A DNA stretch of 7,788 nt from Acidimicrobiaceae bacterium. GTDB lineage: Bacteria > Actinomycetota > Acidimicrobiia > Acidimicrobiales > Ilumatobacteraceae. Positions 1 to 6,021 of this stretch are shown here, piece by piece; positions within the stretch are counted from its first letter, which is position 1; every line of letters starts with the position of its first letter. Position numbers and translations under genes: made by a program. The stretch covers positions 1-7,788 of the forward strand of contig VFMC01000119.1 of assembly GCA_006515795.1 (NCBI GenBank). The letters run 5' to 3'. The notes beneath the pieces are model-generated. The model worked only from the letters and a program-made list of their open reading frames with translations, had not been told where the DNA came from and did no database searches.

Positions 1-1377
1 GACGGCCTCTCCACCGCGTTCGACATGCCAACGCTGCTCGGCCTCGACAGCGACGATCCGATGGCGCTCGGCGAGGTAGGCAGGTGCGGCGTGGCCATCG
101 ACACCTTGGCCGACATGGAGGACCTCTATGCCGACATCGACCTGAGCGAGATCACCACGTCGATGACGATCAACTCGCCCGCGGCGGCGATCCTGGCGAT
201 GTTCATCGCCCAGGCCGAGAAGGCCGGCGTGCACCGCAGCCGGCTCGGCGGAACTCTGCAGAACGACATCTTGAAGGAGTACCAGGCACAGAAGGAGTTC
301 GTGTTCCCCCCGCGGCAGAGCATGCGACTCGTGCGCGACACGATCCTGTTCACTGCCGCCGAGATGCCCCGCTGGCACAGCGTCTCCATCTCCGGGTATC
401 ACATTCGCGAGGCAGGCTCCACTGCGGCCGAGGAATTGGCGTTCACCCTTGCGAACGGGTTCGCCTACGTGGAGCTGGCAATGGCCGCCGGTTTGCCGAT
501 CGATTCGTTCGCACCGCGGCTCTCGTTCTTCTTCAACGCCCACATCGACTTCTTCGAAGAGATCGCCAAGTACCGCGCCGCACGCCGCATCTGGGCGCGG
601 TGGATGAGGGACCGGTACGGCGCTCAGCTCGACCGGTCGCTGCAGCTGCGATTCCACACCCAGACTGCCGGGGTGTCGCTGACTGCGCAGCAACCAGAGG
701 TCAACATCGTGCGCACCGCGATCGAGGCCTTGGCGGGGGTGCTGGGTGGTACTCAGAGCCTGCACACCAACTCGATGGACGAGGCGATGGCGTTGCCGAC
801 CGAGAGAGCGGCCCGCATCGCCCTGCGCACCCAGCAGGTGATCGCCTACGAGACGAACGTCGCCCACGTCGCCGACCCGCTCGGTGGTTCGTGGTTCGTC
901 GAGGAGCTCACCGGCGAGATGGAGCGCCAGGCCGAGGAACTGTTCGCGCACCTCGACGCGATCGGCGGCGGATCGATGCTCGAGGGGTGCATCAGGGGCA
1001 TCGAGGAGAACTGGTTCCAGGGGCGCATCGCCGATTCGGCCTACGAGCTGGAACGCAAGTTCAACCGCGGCGAGCGGGTGGTCGTGGGCGTCAACCGGTT
1101 CACCGAGGGCAACGACGACACGGGGTCGCTCGAGCTGCTCGAGATCACCAACGAAGACGAGGCGCGGCAACTCAAGCGGCTTGGTGCAGTGCGCAACGAT
1201 CGCAACCGGGCCGCCGTCGACGACGTGCTCGCCAAGCTCGCCGCGGAGGCTGCCGACCCGGAGATCAACCTGATGCCGACGCTCATCGCGGCGGCTGGTG
1301 CCTATGCGTCTCTCGGCGAGATCATGAACACGATGGCCGGGGTGTTCGGCCGCCACGTCGAGGTGCCCACGATCTGA
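1..1377 (+). CDS. Acyl-CoA mutase large subunit (methylmalonyl-CoA mutase family, isobutyryl-CoA-mutase-like), 5' partial
   Basis: This is the substrate-binding TIM-barrel subunit of a coenzyme-B12 acyl-CoA mutase. The frame is open from base 1, giving 458 visible residues and a TGA stop. Stand-alone large subunits are usually about 520-560 residues, so roughly 70-100 N-terminal residues lie outside the window; the first internal ATG (25) is not the start. Family motifs in order are GLSTAFDMPT (residues 2-11), TSMTIN, GTLQNDILKEY (about 84-94), SISGYH (catalytic-region His at 400-402), FAPRLSFFFNAHIDFFEEIAKYR, LRFHTQTAG, GGTQSLHTNS and a final VFGRHVEV. There is no C-terminal B12 domain; that domain is a separate gene at 5608. 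The codon at 289-291 is Gln where methylmalonyl-CoA mutase has Arg207 (Propionibacterium MutB numbering). By family knowledge this favours a substrate without a free carboxylate, such as isobutyryl/butyryl-CoA. The Ala in STAFD argues against 2-hydroxyisobutyryl-CoA mutase, where I recall Asp. Family membership is certain; the substrate is inferred. Confidence 0.93.
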   Translation, partial: DGLSTAFDMPTLLGLDSDDPMALGEVGRCGVAIDTLADMEDLYADIDLSEITTSMTINSPAAAILAMFIAQAEKAGVHRSRLGGTLQNDILKEYQAQKEFVFPPRQSMRLVRDTILFTAAEMPRWHSVSISGYHIREAGSTAAEELAFTLANGFAYVELAMAAGLPIDSFAPRLSFFFNAHIDFFEEIAKYRAARRIWARWMRDRYGAQLDRSLQLRFHTQTAGVSLTAQQPEVNIVRTAIEALAGVLGGTQSLHTNSMDEAMALPTERAARIALRTQQVIAYETNVAHVADPLGGSWFVEELTGEMERQAEELFAHLDAIGGGSMLEGCIRGIEENWFQGRIADSAYELERKFNRGERVVVGVNRFTEGNDDTGSLELLEITNEDEARQLKRLGAVRNDRNRAAVDDVLAKLAAEAADPEINLMPTLIAAAGAYASLGEIMNTMAGVFGRHVEVPTI

Positions 1378-1383
1378 CCGGCT

Positions 1384-1440
1384 CCGGTGCGGCGTTTGTG
1401 CACAAATGCACCGCGGCCGGTGCGTTCCTGCACAAACGCA
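1384..1440. repeat. Two tandem palindromic elements between the mutase gene and pgl
   Basis: Two related units lie in the 104-base gap. Unit 1 contains GCGTTTGTGCACAAATGC (1392-1409), whose core TTTGTGCACAAA (1395-1406) is a perfect 12-bp palindrome. Unit 2 contains TGCGTTCCTGCACAAACGCA (1421-1440), with matching 6-bp arms TGCGTT and AACGCA. Each unit is preceded by CCGGTGCG (1384-1391 and 1417-1424), so they are also direct repeats with a small indel. The two palindrome centres are 30 bp apart, about three helical turns. This layout fits a paired operator for a dimeric repressor or activator of pgl-pgi. It could also be a repetitive extragenic palindrome or a transcript hairpin. No T-run follows, so it is not a canonical intrinsic terminator. 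I cannot name a regulator. Confidence 0.5.
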
Positions 1441-1481
1441 GTGATCGCCGAGATCGACGCCAACCTGACAGAGTTCGGTGC

Positions 1482-2165
1482 GTGGACATCCGCGTCGCTT
1501 CCGACCCTGCCGGCGCGGCAGCCGTCGCTGCCGACACGATCGCCCGGCGGCTGCGTGCCGCTGCCGCTCGCCGCCCGCGTGTGGGGCTGGCGGCGAGTGG
1601 GGGATCCACGCCGGCGCTGATGTTCGCCGCGCTCGCCGAGATGCCATTGCCATGGGCACAGGTCGACCTCTACCAGGTGGACGAGCGCGTGGCGCCCGAT
1701 GGCGACGCCGCCCGCAACCGCTCCCTCCTCGACGTGCTGCCGGTGCCGGCAGCGCAGATCGCTTCGATGCCGGTGACCGCGGTCGACCTGGCCCGAGGCG
1801 CACGCCGGTACGCATCGCGTCTGCCTGAGCGGCTCGACGTGGTTCATCTCGGCATCGGCACCGATGGCCACACTGCGTCATGGCCACCCGGCGACCCGGT
1901 GATCGCCGCCGCTGGAGACGTGGCGATCAGCTCGAAGTACCAGGGCCACGTGCGGATGACCCTCACACCACACGCCGTCAACCGGGCCCGCAACCGGGTC
2001 GTGCTGGTGACCGGCGCCGACAAGGCGGAGGTCGTGGCCCGATGGCTGCTCGGTGATACGTCGTTGCCGATCCAGGCGCTACGCCGTGCCAGTACCACCG
2101 TGGTGCTCGATCAGGCCGCGGCAAGTCATCTCAGGCCGACCGGCCTCGCCGCGGTCGCTCGCTAA
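1482..2165 (+). CDS. pgl: 6-phosphogluconolactonase
   Basis: This enzyme hydrolyses 6-phosphogluconolactone to 6-phosphogluconate, the second step of the oxidative pentose phosphate pathway, in the cytosol. The 227-residue product is slightly short for the family (about 230-260) but complete. Motifs in order are AASGGSTPALMF (38-49, phosphate-binding loop), YQVDERVAPDGDAARN (64-79), and LGIGTDGHTASWPPG (123-137, containing the family's catalytic-region His at 130). These are followed by VRMTLTPHAVNRAR (157-170) and TGADKAEVVARWLLG (177-191). GTG at 1482 is chosen because it begins just before the first conserved strand (DIRVASDP) and no ATG/GTG/TTG lies in frame nearby upstream; the frame stays open far upstream only as a high-GC shadow of the mutase gene. 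No clear Shine-Dalgarno sequence precedes it. The HTASWPPG stretch departs from the usual HTASLFPG. pgi follows after 12 bases, so the two are probably cotranscribed. Confidence 0.93.
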   Translation: MDIRVASDPAGAAAVAADTIARRLRAAAARRPRVGLAASGGSTPALMFAALAEMPLPWAQVDLYQVDERVAPDGDAARNRSLLDVLPVPAAQIASMPVTAVDLARGARRYASRLPERLDVVHLGIGTDGHTASWPPGDPVIAAAGDVAISSKYQGHVRMTLTPHAVNRARNRVVLVTGADKAEVVARWLLGDTSLPIQALRRASTTVVLDQAAASHLRPTGLAAVAR

Positions 2166-2177
2166 CGTCGGCCCCCG

Positions 2178-3785
2178 ATGGACATCACCACGACCCCCGC
2201 ATGGAGCGCTCTCGTCCGTGCGCCAAAGCCAAAGCCCGCCCACCTCCGCGAGCTGTTCGCCGCCGACCGCGATCGCGCGGCGCGGTACACGCTGACGATC
2301 GGCGACCTGAGGGTTGATCTTTCGAAGAACCTCGTCGACGAGCCCGTGATGAGAGCCCTGATCGAAGTGGTGGCGGCAAGCACCTTCGAGGAGCGGCGCC
2401 AGGCGATGTTCGCCGGCGAGGCGATCAACTCCACCGAGCGCCGAGCTGTGCTGCACACGGCGCTTCGCGCGCCGGCCGGCACCCGCGTGGATGTCGACGG
2501 GCACGACGTGGTGTCAGGGGTTCACCAGGTGCTGGCGGCGATGGCGGTGTTCGCCGAACGGGTCCGATCTGGTGAGTGGCGTGGCGCCGGTGGAGCGACT
2601 ATCCGCACGGTGGTGAACATCGGCATCGGCGGCAGCGACCTCGGACCCGCGATGGCCTACCTCGCCACTCGGGCCTTCGGACGAGGGGATCTCTCGTGCC
2701 GGTTCGTGAGCAACGTCGACGGTGCCAACATCGCCGAGAACCTGGAGGGATTGGATCCGGCCACGACGCTGTTCGTGATCAGCTCGAAGACCTTCACCAC
2801 GATCGAGACCCTCACCAACGCGAAGGCGGCCCGGGCGTGGCTGGTCGATGCGCTAGGGGTCGACGCAGTTCCGGCGCACTTCGTCGCCGTCAGCACGAAC
2901 GCCGAGCAGGTCGAGGCGTTCGGTATCGACACGGCGAACATGTTCGGGTTCTGGGACTGGGTGGGTGGGCGCTACTCGGTGGACTCGGCGATCGGACTGT
3001 CGCTGATGATCGCGACCGGTCCCGATCGGTTCCGCGAGTTCCTCGACGGCTTCCATCTCGTCGACCGTCACCTGTGCGACACGCCACTGCACGCCAACGT
3101 CCCCGTGGTGATGGCAGCGCTCGGCGTCTGGTACAGCAACGTGCTCGGCGCGGAGACGAAGGCCGTTCTGCCGTACGCCCACGACCTGCGCCGCTTTCCT
3201 GCGTACCTCCAGCAGCTCGACATGGAATCGAATGGCAAGAGCGTGCACCTCGACGGAACACCGGTGGCCACCACGACTGGGGCCGTCGTGTGGGGTGAAC
3301 CGGGCACGAACGGTCAGCACGCCTTCTACCAGTTGCTCCACCAGGGAACTCGCCTGGTGCCGATCGACTTCATCGGCTTCGCCCGGCCAAACCACGCCCG
3401 AGTCGAACAGCACGACCTGCTCATCTCCAACCTGTTCGCCCAAGGCGAGGCGCTGGCGTTCGGCAAGACCCTCGCCGAGGTGCGCGCCGACGGGGTGCCG
3501 GAGCACCAACAGGCGCACCGCGTGTTCCCGGGCAATCGCCCGAGCACCACGATCATGGCGCCGCAGCTCACGCCTTCTGTCCTCGGGCAGCTGATCGCGC
3601 TGTACGAGCACATCGTTTTCGTGCAGGGATGCGTGTGGGATGTGAACAGCTTCGACCAGTGGGGTGTCGAGCTGGGCAAGGCGCTCGCCAACCGGATCAC
3701 ACCGGAGCTCGCCGGCGTTGAACCGACGATGCACGACAGTTCCACCGCGGCGCTCATCGACTGGTACCGAGCCAACCGCACCTGA
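2178..3785 (+). CDS. pgi: Glucose-6-phosphate isomerase
   Basis: This cytosolic enzyme interconverts glucose 6-phosphate and fructose 6-phosphate, linking glycolysis/gluconeogenesis with the pentose phosphate pathway. At 535 residues it is close to the usual long bacterial form (about 550). Motifs seen are GIGGSDLGP (149-157), SKTFTT (203-208, phosphate-binding), the first family signature WDWVGGRYSVDSAIG (259-273), LDMESNGKS with the expected catalytic base Glu350, GTNGQHAFYQLLHQGT with the expected ring-opening His388, and the second signature FDQWGVELGKAL with the expected Lys501. All key residues are present. ATG 2178 is the first start in the frame after the pgl stop and gives the normal N-terminus (TPAWSAL, then HLRELF). 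It lies 12 bases after pgl. TAACGT (2163-2168) overlaps the pgl stop and resembles a -10 box, so extra transcription from an internal promoter is possible but unproven. Only 14 bases separate its stop from that of the convergent phosphatase gene. Confidence 0.97.
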   Translation: MDITTTPAWSALVRAPKPKPAHLRELFAADRDRAARYTLTIGDLRVDLSKNLVDEPVMRALIEVVAASTFEERRQAMFAGEAINSTERRAVLHTALRAPAGTRVDVDGHDVVSGVHQVLAAMAVFAERVRSGEWRGAGGATIRTVVNIGIGGSDLGPAMAYLATRAFGRGDLSCRFVSNVDGANIAENLEGLDPATTLFVISSKTFTTIETLTNAKAARAWLVDALGVDAVPAHFVAVSTNAEQVEAFGIDTANMFGFWDWVGGRYSVDSAIGLSLMIATGPDRFREFLDGFHLVDRHLCDTPLHANVPVVMAALGVWYSNVLGAETKAVLPYAHDLRRFPAYLQQLDMESNGKSVHLDGTPVATTTGAVVWGEPGTNGQHAFYQLLHQGTRLVPIDFIGFARPNHARVEQHDLLISNLFAQGEALAFGKTLAEVRADGVPEHQQAHRVFPGNRPSTTIMAPQLTPSVLGQLIALYEHIVFVQGCVWDVNSFDQWGVELGKALANRITPELAGVEPTMHDSSTAALIDWYRANRT

Positions 3786-3799
3786 GCGCCGTCCGCGAA

Positions 3800-5467
3800 T
3801 CAGGCTTGCGCGAAGCCGACCGTGTTCGTGCCCACGTCGATCCGGTACGTGTCGTGCACGAACATCGGCGCGTCGCGTTCCTTCACGGTCTCGACCATCC
3901 GGTACTCGGCGAGCCAGGTGGTGGGCGTGACGGTGTGGAGGATGTAGCCGCGATGCTCGAGCTCGGCATCGAGGATGTCGGGGAACGCCTTGACGATGTC
4001 GGTGACGACAGGGTCGACGAGACCGCCGGAGGAGATCGATGTCGCGACGAACTCCACTCCCACCGGCGTGCCCGTGCCGGGCATGCCCGACCGCAACGTG
4101 CCCGTGCCGGCAAGGTGGATGTCGCCGGTGAGCACGACGACGTTGTCGGCGTGTGCATCTTCTTGCTCGATCGCGAGACGGTCGAGGATGCGGTTGCGGT
4201 TCACCGGATAGCCGTCCCACTGGTCGTAGTTCAGAACAGCGCCGGCCAGGGTGAGGTCGCCGAAGACGGTCTGCTGGCCGATCACGTTCCACGTCGCCGT
4301 GCTCGAGGTGAGCTCGTCGAACAGCCAGGCCTCCTGCTCGTCGCCGAGCATCGTGCGGGCCTCGTCGAAGGTCTCCGGGCAGGCGGGCTCGAGGCTGAGA
4401 CCCGGGTCGCCACACGCCTGGTCGGACCGGTACTGGCGTCCGTCGAGCAGGGTCAGGTTCAGCAACGATCCCCACCGCGCCGCCCGGTAGATGCGGTACT
4501 CGGCCTGCGGGTCGTCGCCAGGGGGCGGGAGGGCGACCGGCTGATTCTCCCACCACGCCTGATACGCATCACGACGCCGTTGGGCGAACGCGGCTTGGTC
4601 GGCGGCATCCTGGGGAGTGAGCCCCGCATAGTTGTTCTCCACCTCGTGGTCGTCCCAGATCACGTACCAGGGACACGCGGCGTGGGCGGCCTGCAGGTCG
4701 GGGTCGGTCTTGTACAACGCATAGCGATTGCGGTAGTCGTCGATGCTGACGATCTCGTCGGTGCCGTGGCTGCGCACGTTCACACCGTCGATGCCGGCGG
4801 CCTGGTTGCCTTCGTAGATGTAGTCGCCGAGCCAGATCGCGAAGTCCGGCTGCTTGTCGGCGAGGTCGCGCTGGGCGGTGTAGAAGCCATGTTCGTAGTG
4901 CTGGCAGCTTGCGCTGGCGAATCGCAGCAGCTCGGGTTCGGCGTCGGTCGACGGCGCGGTCCGAGTGGTGCCAATCGGGCTGGTGTGTCCGCCGGCGTGG
5001 AATCGGTAGTACCAGGTGCCGGCATCGACGGTGGCGTTCACGTGCACGCTGTGGCCGTGGCCGGGCCGGGCGGTCTCGATCCCGTCGTAGCCGATCTCGG
5101 TGAACTCGGGGTCGAGGGCCATCTCCCACCGCACGTCGAAGTCGTCGGCGGGCATGCCCCCTCCGGCGAGGGGGTCGAGCGCCAGCCGGGTCCACAGCAC
5201 GACGCTGCCGACCCCGGGGTCGCCACTGGCCACGCCCAAAGTGAAGGGGGAGGCATCGAACTGTGGGCCCGGGTCGGATGTGGTCGTGGTGGCGGCTTCG
5301 GCGACGGTCGTGGCAACCGGGGCAACAGTGGAGCCGGAATCGGGGGTCTTGGCGTCGGTAGGCGACGGCAGGGGAGCTGTCCCGACCGTCGCCTGGTCGT
5401 CGGAGCACGAGGCAACGAGCACCGCGACGGTGCTCACGAGGAACAGGCGTCGCGAGATGGGTTGCAT
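3800..5467 (-). CDS. phoD: PhoD-type alkaline phosphatase/phosphodiesterase, Tat-exported lipoprotein
   Basis: This is a metallophosphatase that releases phosphate from phosphomonoesters or diesters outside the membrane; characterised PhoD enzymes use Fe3+ and Ca2+. The product has 555 residues. The N-terminus carries a twin-arginine signal (SRRLFL, 5-10) and a hydrophobic stretch. A lipobox VASC follows with Cys21, predicting Tat export and lipid anchoring. A Thr/Ala/Pro-rich linker (about 22-68) comes next. The N-terminal PhoD domain (about 73-172) starts TLGVASGDP. The catalytic domain has ASASCQ (Cys188, expected Fe ligand), WLGDYIYEG (Asp215), WDDHEVENNYAG (271-282), LLDGRQYRSD (340-349), NVIGQQTVF, LTGDIHLAG (446-454, metal-binding Asp449 and His451) and EFVATSISSGG. 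ATG 5467 is chosen because it places RR and the hydrophobic core at signal-peptide distance; the upstream open frame reads as unstructured Arg-rich shadow. No PHO-box or other regulatory motif could be identified. The exact natural substrate is unknown. Confidence 0.94.
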   Translation of the reverse strand: MQPISRRLFLVSTVAVLVASCSDDQATVGTAPLPSPTDAKTPDSGSTVAPVATTVAEAATTTTSDPGPQFDASPFTLGVASGDPGVGSVVLWTRLALDPLAGGGMPADDFDVRWEMALDPEFTEIGYDGIETARPGHGHSVHVNATVDAGTWYYRFHAGGHTSPIGTTRTAPSTDAEPELLRFASASCQHYEHGFYTAQRDLADKQPDFAIWLGDYIYEGNQAAGIDGVNVRSHGTDEIVSIDDYRNRYALYKTDPDLQAAHAACPWYVIWDDHEVENNYAGLTPQDAADQAAFAQRRRDAYQAWWENQPVALPPPGDDPQAEYRIYRAARWGSLLNLTLLDGRQYRSDQACGDPGLSLEPACPETFDEARTMLGDEQEAWLFDELTSSTATWNVIGQQTVFGDLTLAGAVLNYDQWDGYPVNRNRILDRLAIEQEDAHADNVVVLTGDIHLAGTGTLRSGMPGTGTPVGVEFVATSISSGGLVDPVVTDIVKAFPDILDAELEHRGYILHTVTPTTWLAEYRMVETVKERDAPMFVHDTYRIDVGTNTVGFAQA

Positions 5468-5526
5468 CGGGCCAGTCTTGCCGACGGCGAAGGGCCGGCG
5501 CGACGCGCTGCTGCACCGGTGACGAC

Positions 5527-5552
5527 CCGGCGACCGAACCCCGGGTCGCCGG
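5527..5552. repeat. Inverted repeat in the divergent phoD / mutase small-subunit promoter region
   Basis: CCGGCGACC (5527-5535) is matched exactly by its reverse complement GGTCGCCGG (5544-5552), with an 8-base loop GAACCCCG. A competing 7-bp pairing, GACCCGG (5524-5530) with CCGGGTC (5541-5547), uses overlapping bases, so two mutually exclusive stems are possible. It lies within the 115-base divergent intergenic region, 60 bases from the phoD start and 30 bases upstream of the ATG at 5583. It could be an operator serving either gene or a hairpin in a leader transcript. GC-rich DNA yields such repeats by chance fairly often, so function is unproven. Confidence 0.35.
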
Positions 5553-5582
5553 CACCGCTTCGAGTGGGGGAGAATTGAGGCC

Positions 5583-5615
5583 ATGACCAAAGCTGCGCCG
5601 AGCACCGATGGCTGA
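5583..5615 (+). other. Ten-codon mini-ORF overlapping the start of the mutase small-subunit gene
   Basis: ATG 5583 opens a frame encoding MTKAAPSTDG and stops at TGA 5613-5615, 8 bases past the first base of the downstream ATG (5608). A good Shine-Dalgarno-like GGGGGAG (5566-5572) sits 10 bases before this ATG, while no such motif stands at proper distance from the ATG at 5608. GAGAAT (5570-5575), 7 bases before ATG 5583, also resembles a -10 element that would give a leaderless start here. It may be a translated leader that couples translation to the downstream gene. Alternatively ATG 5583 is the ancestral start and a one- or two-base change has shifted the frame. There is no protein-level evidence that the peptide is made. 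Confidence 0.25.
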
Positions 5616-6003
5616 TCGCGTGCTCGTCGCCAAGGTCGGACTCGACGGCCACGACCGGGGTGTGAAGGTCGTGGCCCGCATCCTTCGCGATGCCGGGTTC
5701 GAGGTGATCTACACCGGGCTGTTCCAGACCGCCGAGAAGGTGGCGGCGGCAGCGATCGACGAGGACGTCGACGCGGTCGGGCTGTCGATGTTGAGCGGCG
5801 CGCACATGACGCTCGCCCCATTGGTCGTGGATCGGCTGCGGGCCCTCGGCGTGGACATCCCAGTCGTCGTCGGCGGCATCATCCCGGTCGGCGATGCGGC
5901 GAAGCTCCGCGAGGCGGGCGTCGCGGGAGTGCTGACCCCTGGGGCAACCGCCGACGAGGTGGTCGCCGTGGTTCGCGAGGCGATCGCCGCGAACCGGCGC
6001 TGA
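5608..6003 (+). CDS. Cobalamin-binding small subunit of acyl-CoA mutase (methylmalonyl/isobutyryl-CoA mutase type)
   Basis: This 131-residue protein is a free-standing B12-binding Rossmann domain, the size expected for an IcmB-like subunit (about 130-140). It contains the base-off/His-on signature: DGHDRG (13-18) with His15 as the lower axial cobalt ligand, the S-x-L motif at Ser60-Met61-Leu62, and the GG motif at 89-90 (VVVGGIIP). It must pair with a large substrate-binding subunit; the obvious partner is the gene ending at 1377, which lacks this domain. Together they would make an adenosylcobalamin-dependent acyl-CoA carbon-skeleton mutase. ATG 5608 begins directly before the first beta strand (RVLVAKVGLDG), so little can be missing. 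Its translation signals are unusual because a 10-codon frame with a better ribosome site overlaps the start. pafB follows after 18 bases. The domain call is firm; the substrate depends on the partner. Confidence 0.95.
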   Translation: MADRVLVAKVGLDGHDRGVKVVARILRDAGFEVIYTGLFQTAEKVAAAAIDEDVDAVGLSMLSGAHMTLAPLVVDRLRALGVDIPVVVGGIIPVGDAAKLREAGVAGVLTPGATADEVVAVVREAIAANRR

Positions 6004-6009
6004 TCCACC

Positions 6010-6021
6010 TACGCTCCGAGG
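6010..6021 (+). promoter_or_regulatory. Possible leaderless -10 promoter for pafB-like gene
   Basis: TACGCT (6010-6015) matches the actinobacterial TANNNT -10 pattern and stands 6 bases before the ATG at 6022, the spacing typical of leaderless transcripts where the start codon's A is the first transcribed base. There is no Shine-Dalgarno sequence at usable distance: GAGG (6018-6021) abuts the ATG. No -35 box is obvious. Cotranscription from the upstream mutase gene is equally possible. Confidence 0.3.

Noticed and set aside
1384..1440. Intrinsic terminator after the mutase gene
   Set aside because: Hairpin potential exists, but no T-rich run follows either palindrome and the stems are short and imperfect for a terminator.
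84..1481. Long open frame continuous with pgl that would extend it to 693 residues
   Set aside because: The extra part overlaps the mutase gene in another frame and reads as Arg/Gly/Pro-rich low-complexity protein with no domain. pgl homology begins only at the GTG at 1482.
3786..3799. Bidirectional terminator between pgi and phoD
   Set aside because: The 14-base gap shows no stable inverted repeat or T/A tract; any terminator would have to lie within coding sequence.
2853..4556. 567-residue open frame on the minus strand over pgi and the phosphatase 3' part
   Set aside because: It lies antisense to pgi and then in another frame of phoD, with composition typical of GC-rich shadows and no recognisable motif.
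3806..5578. 590-residue open frame on the plus strand covering almost all of phoD
   Set aside because: The opposite strand has a complete PhoD protein with signal peptide and all metal-binding motifs. The plus-strand product is Val/Gly/Arg-rich and mirrors codon periodicity of the real gene.
5468..5607. Cobalamin riboswitch before the B12-binding subunit
   Set aside because: The region is too short for a full element and no B12-box-like conserved sequence was seen.
5468..5821. Longer N-terminus for the phosphatase (frame open upstream to 5821)
   Set aside because: It would bury the Tat/lipoprotein signal inside the protein and overlap the divergent small-subunit gene.
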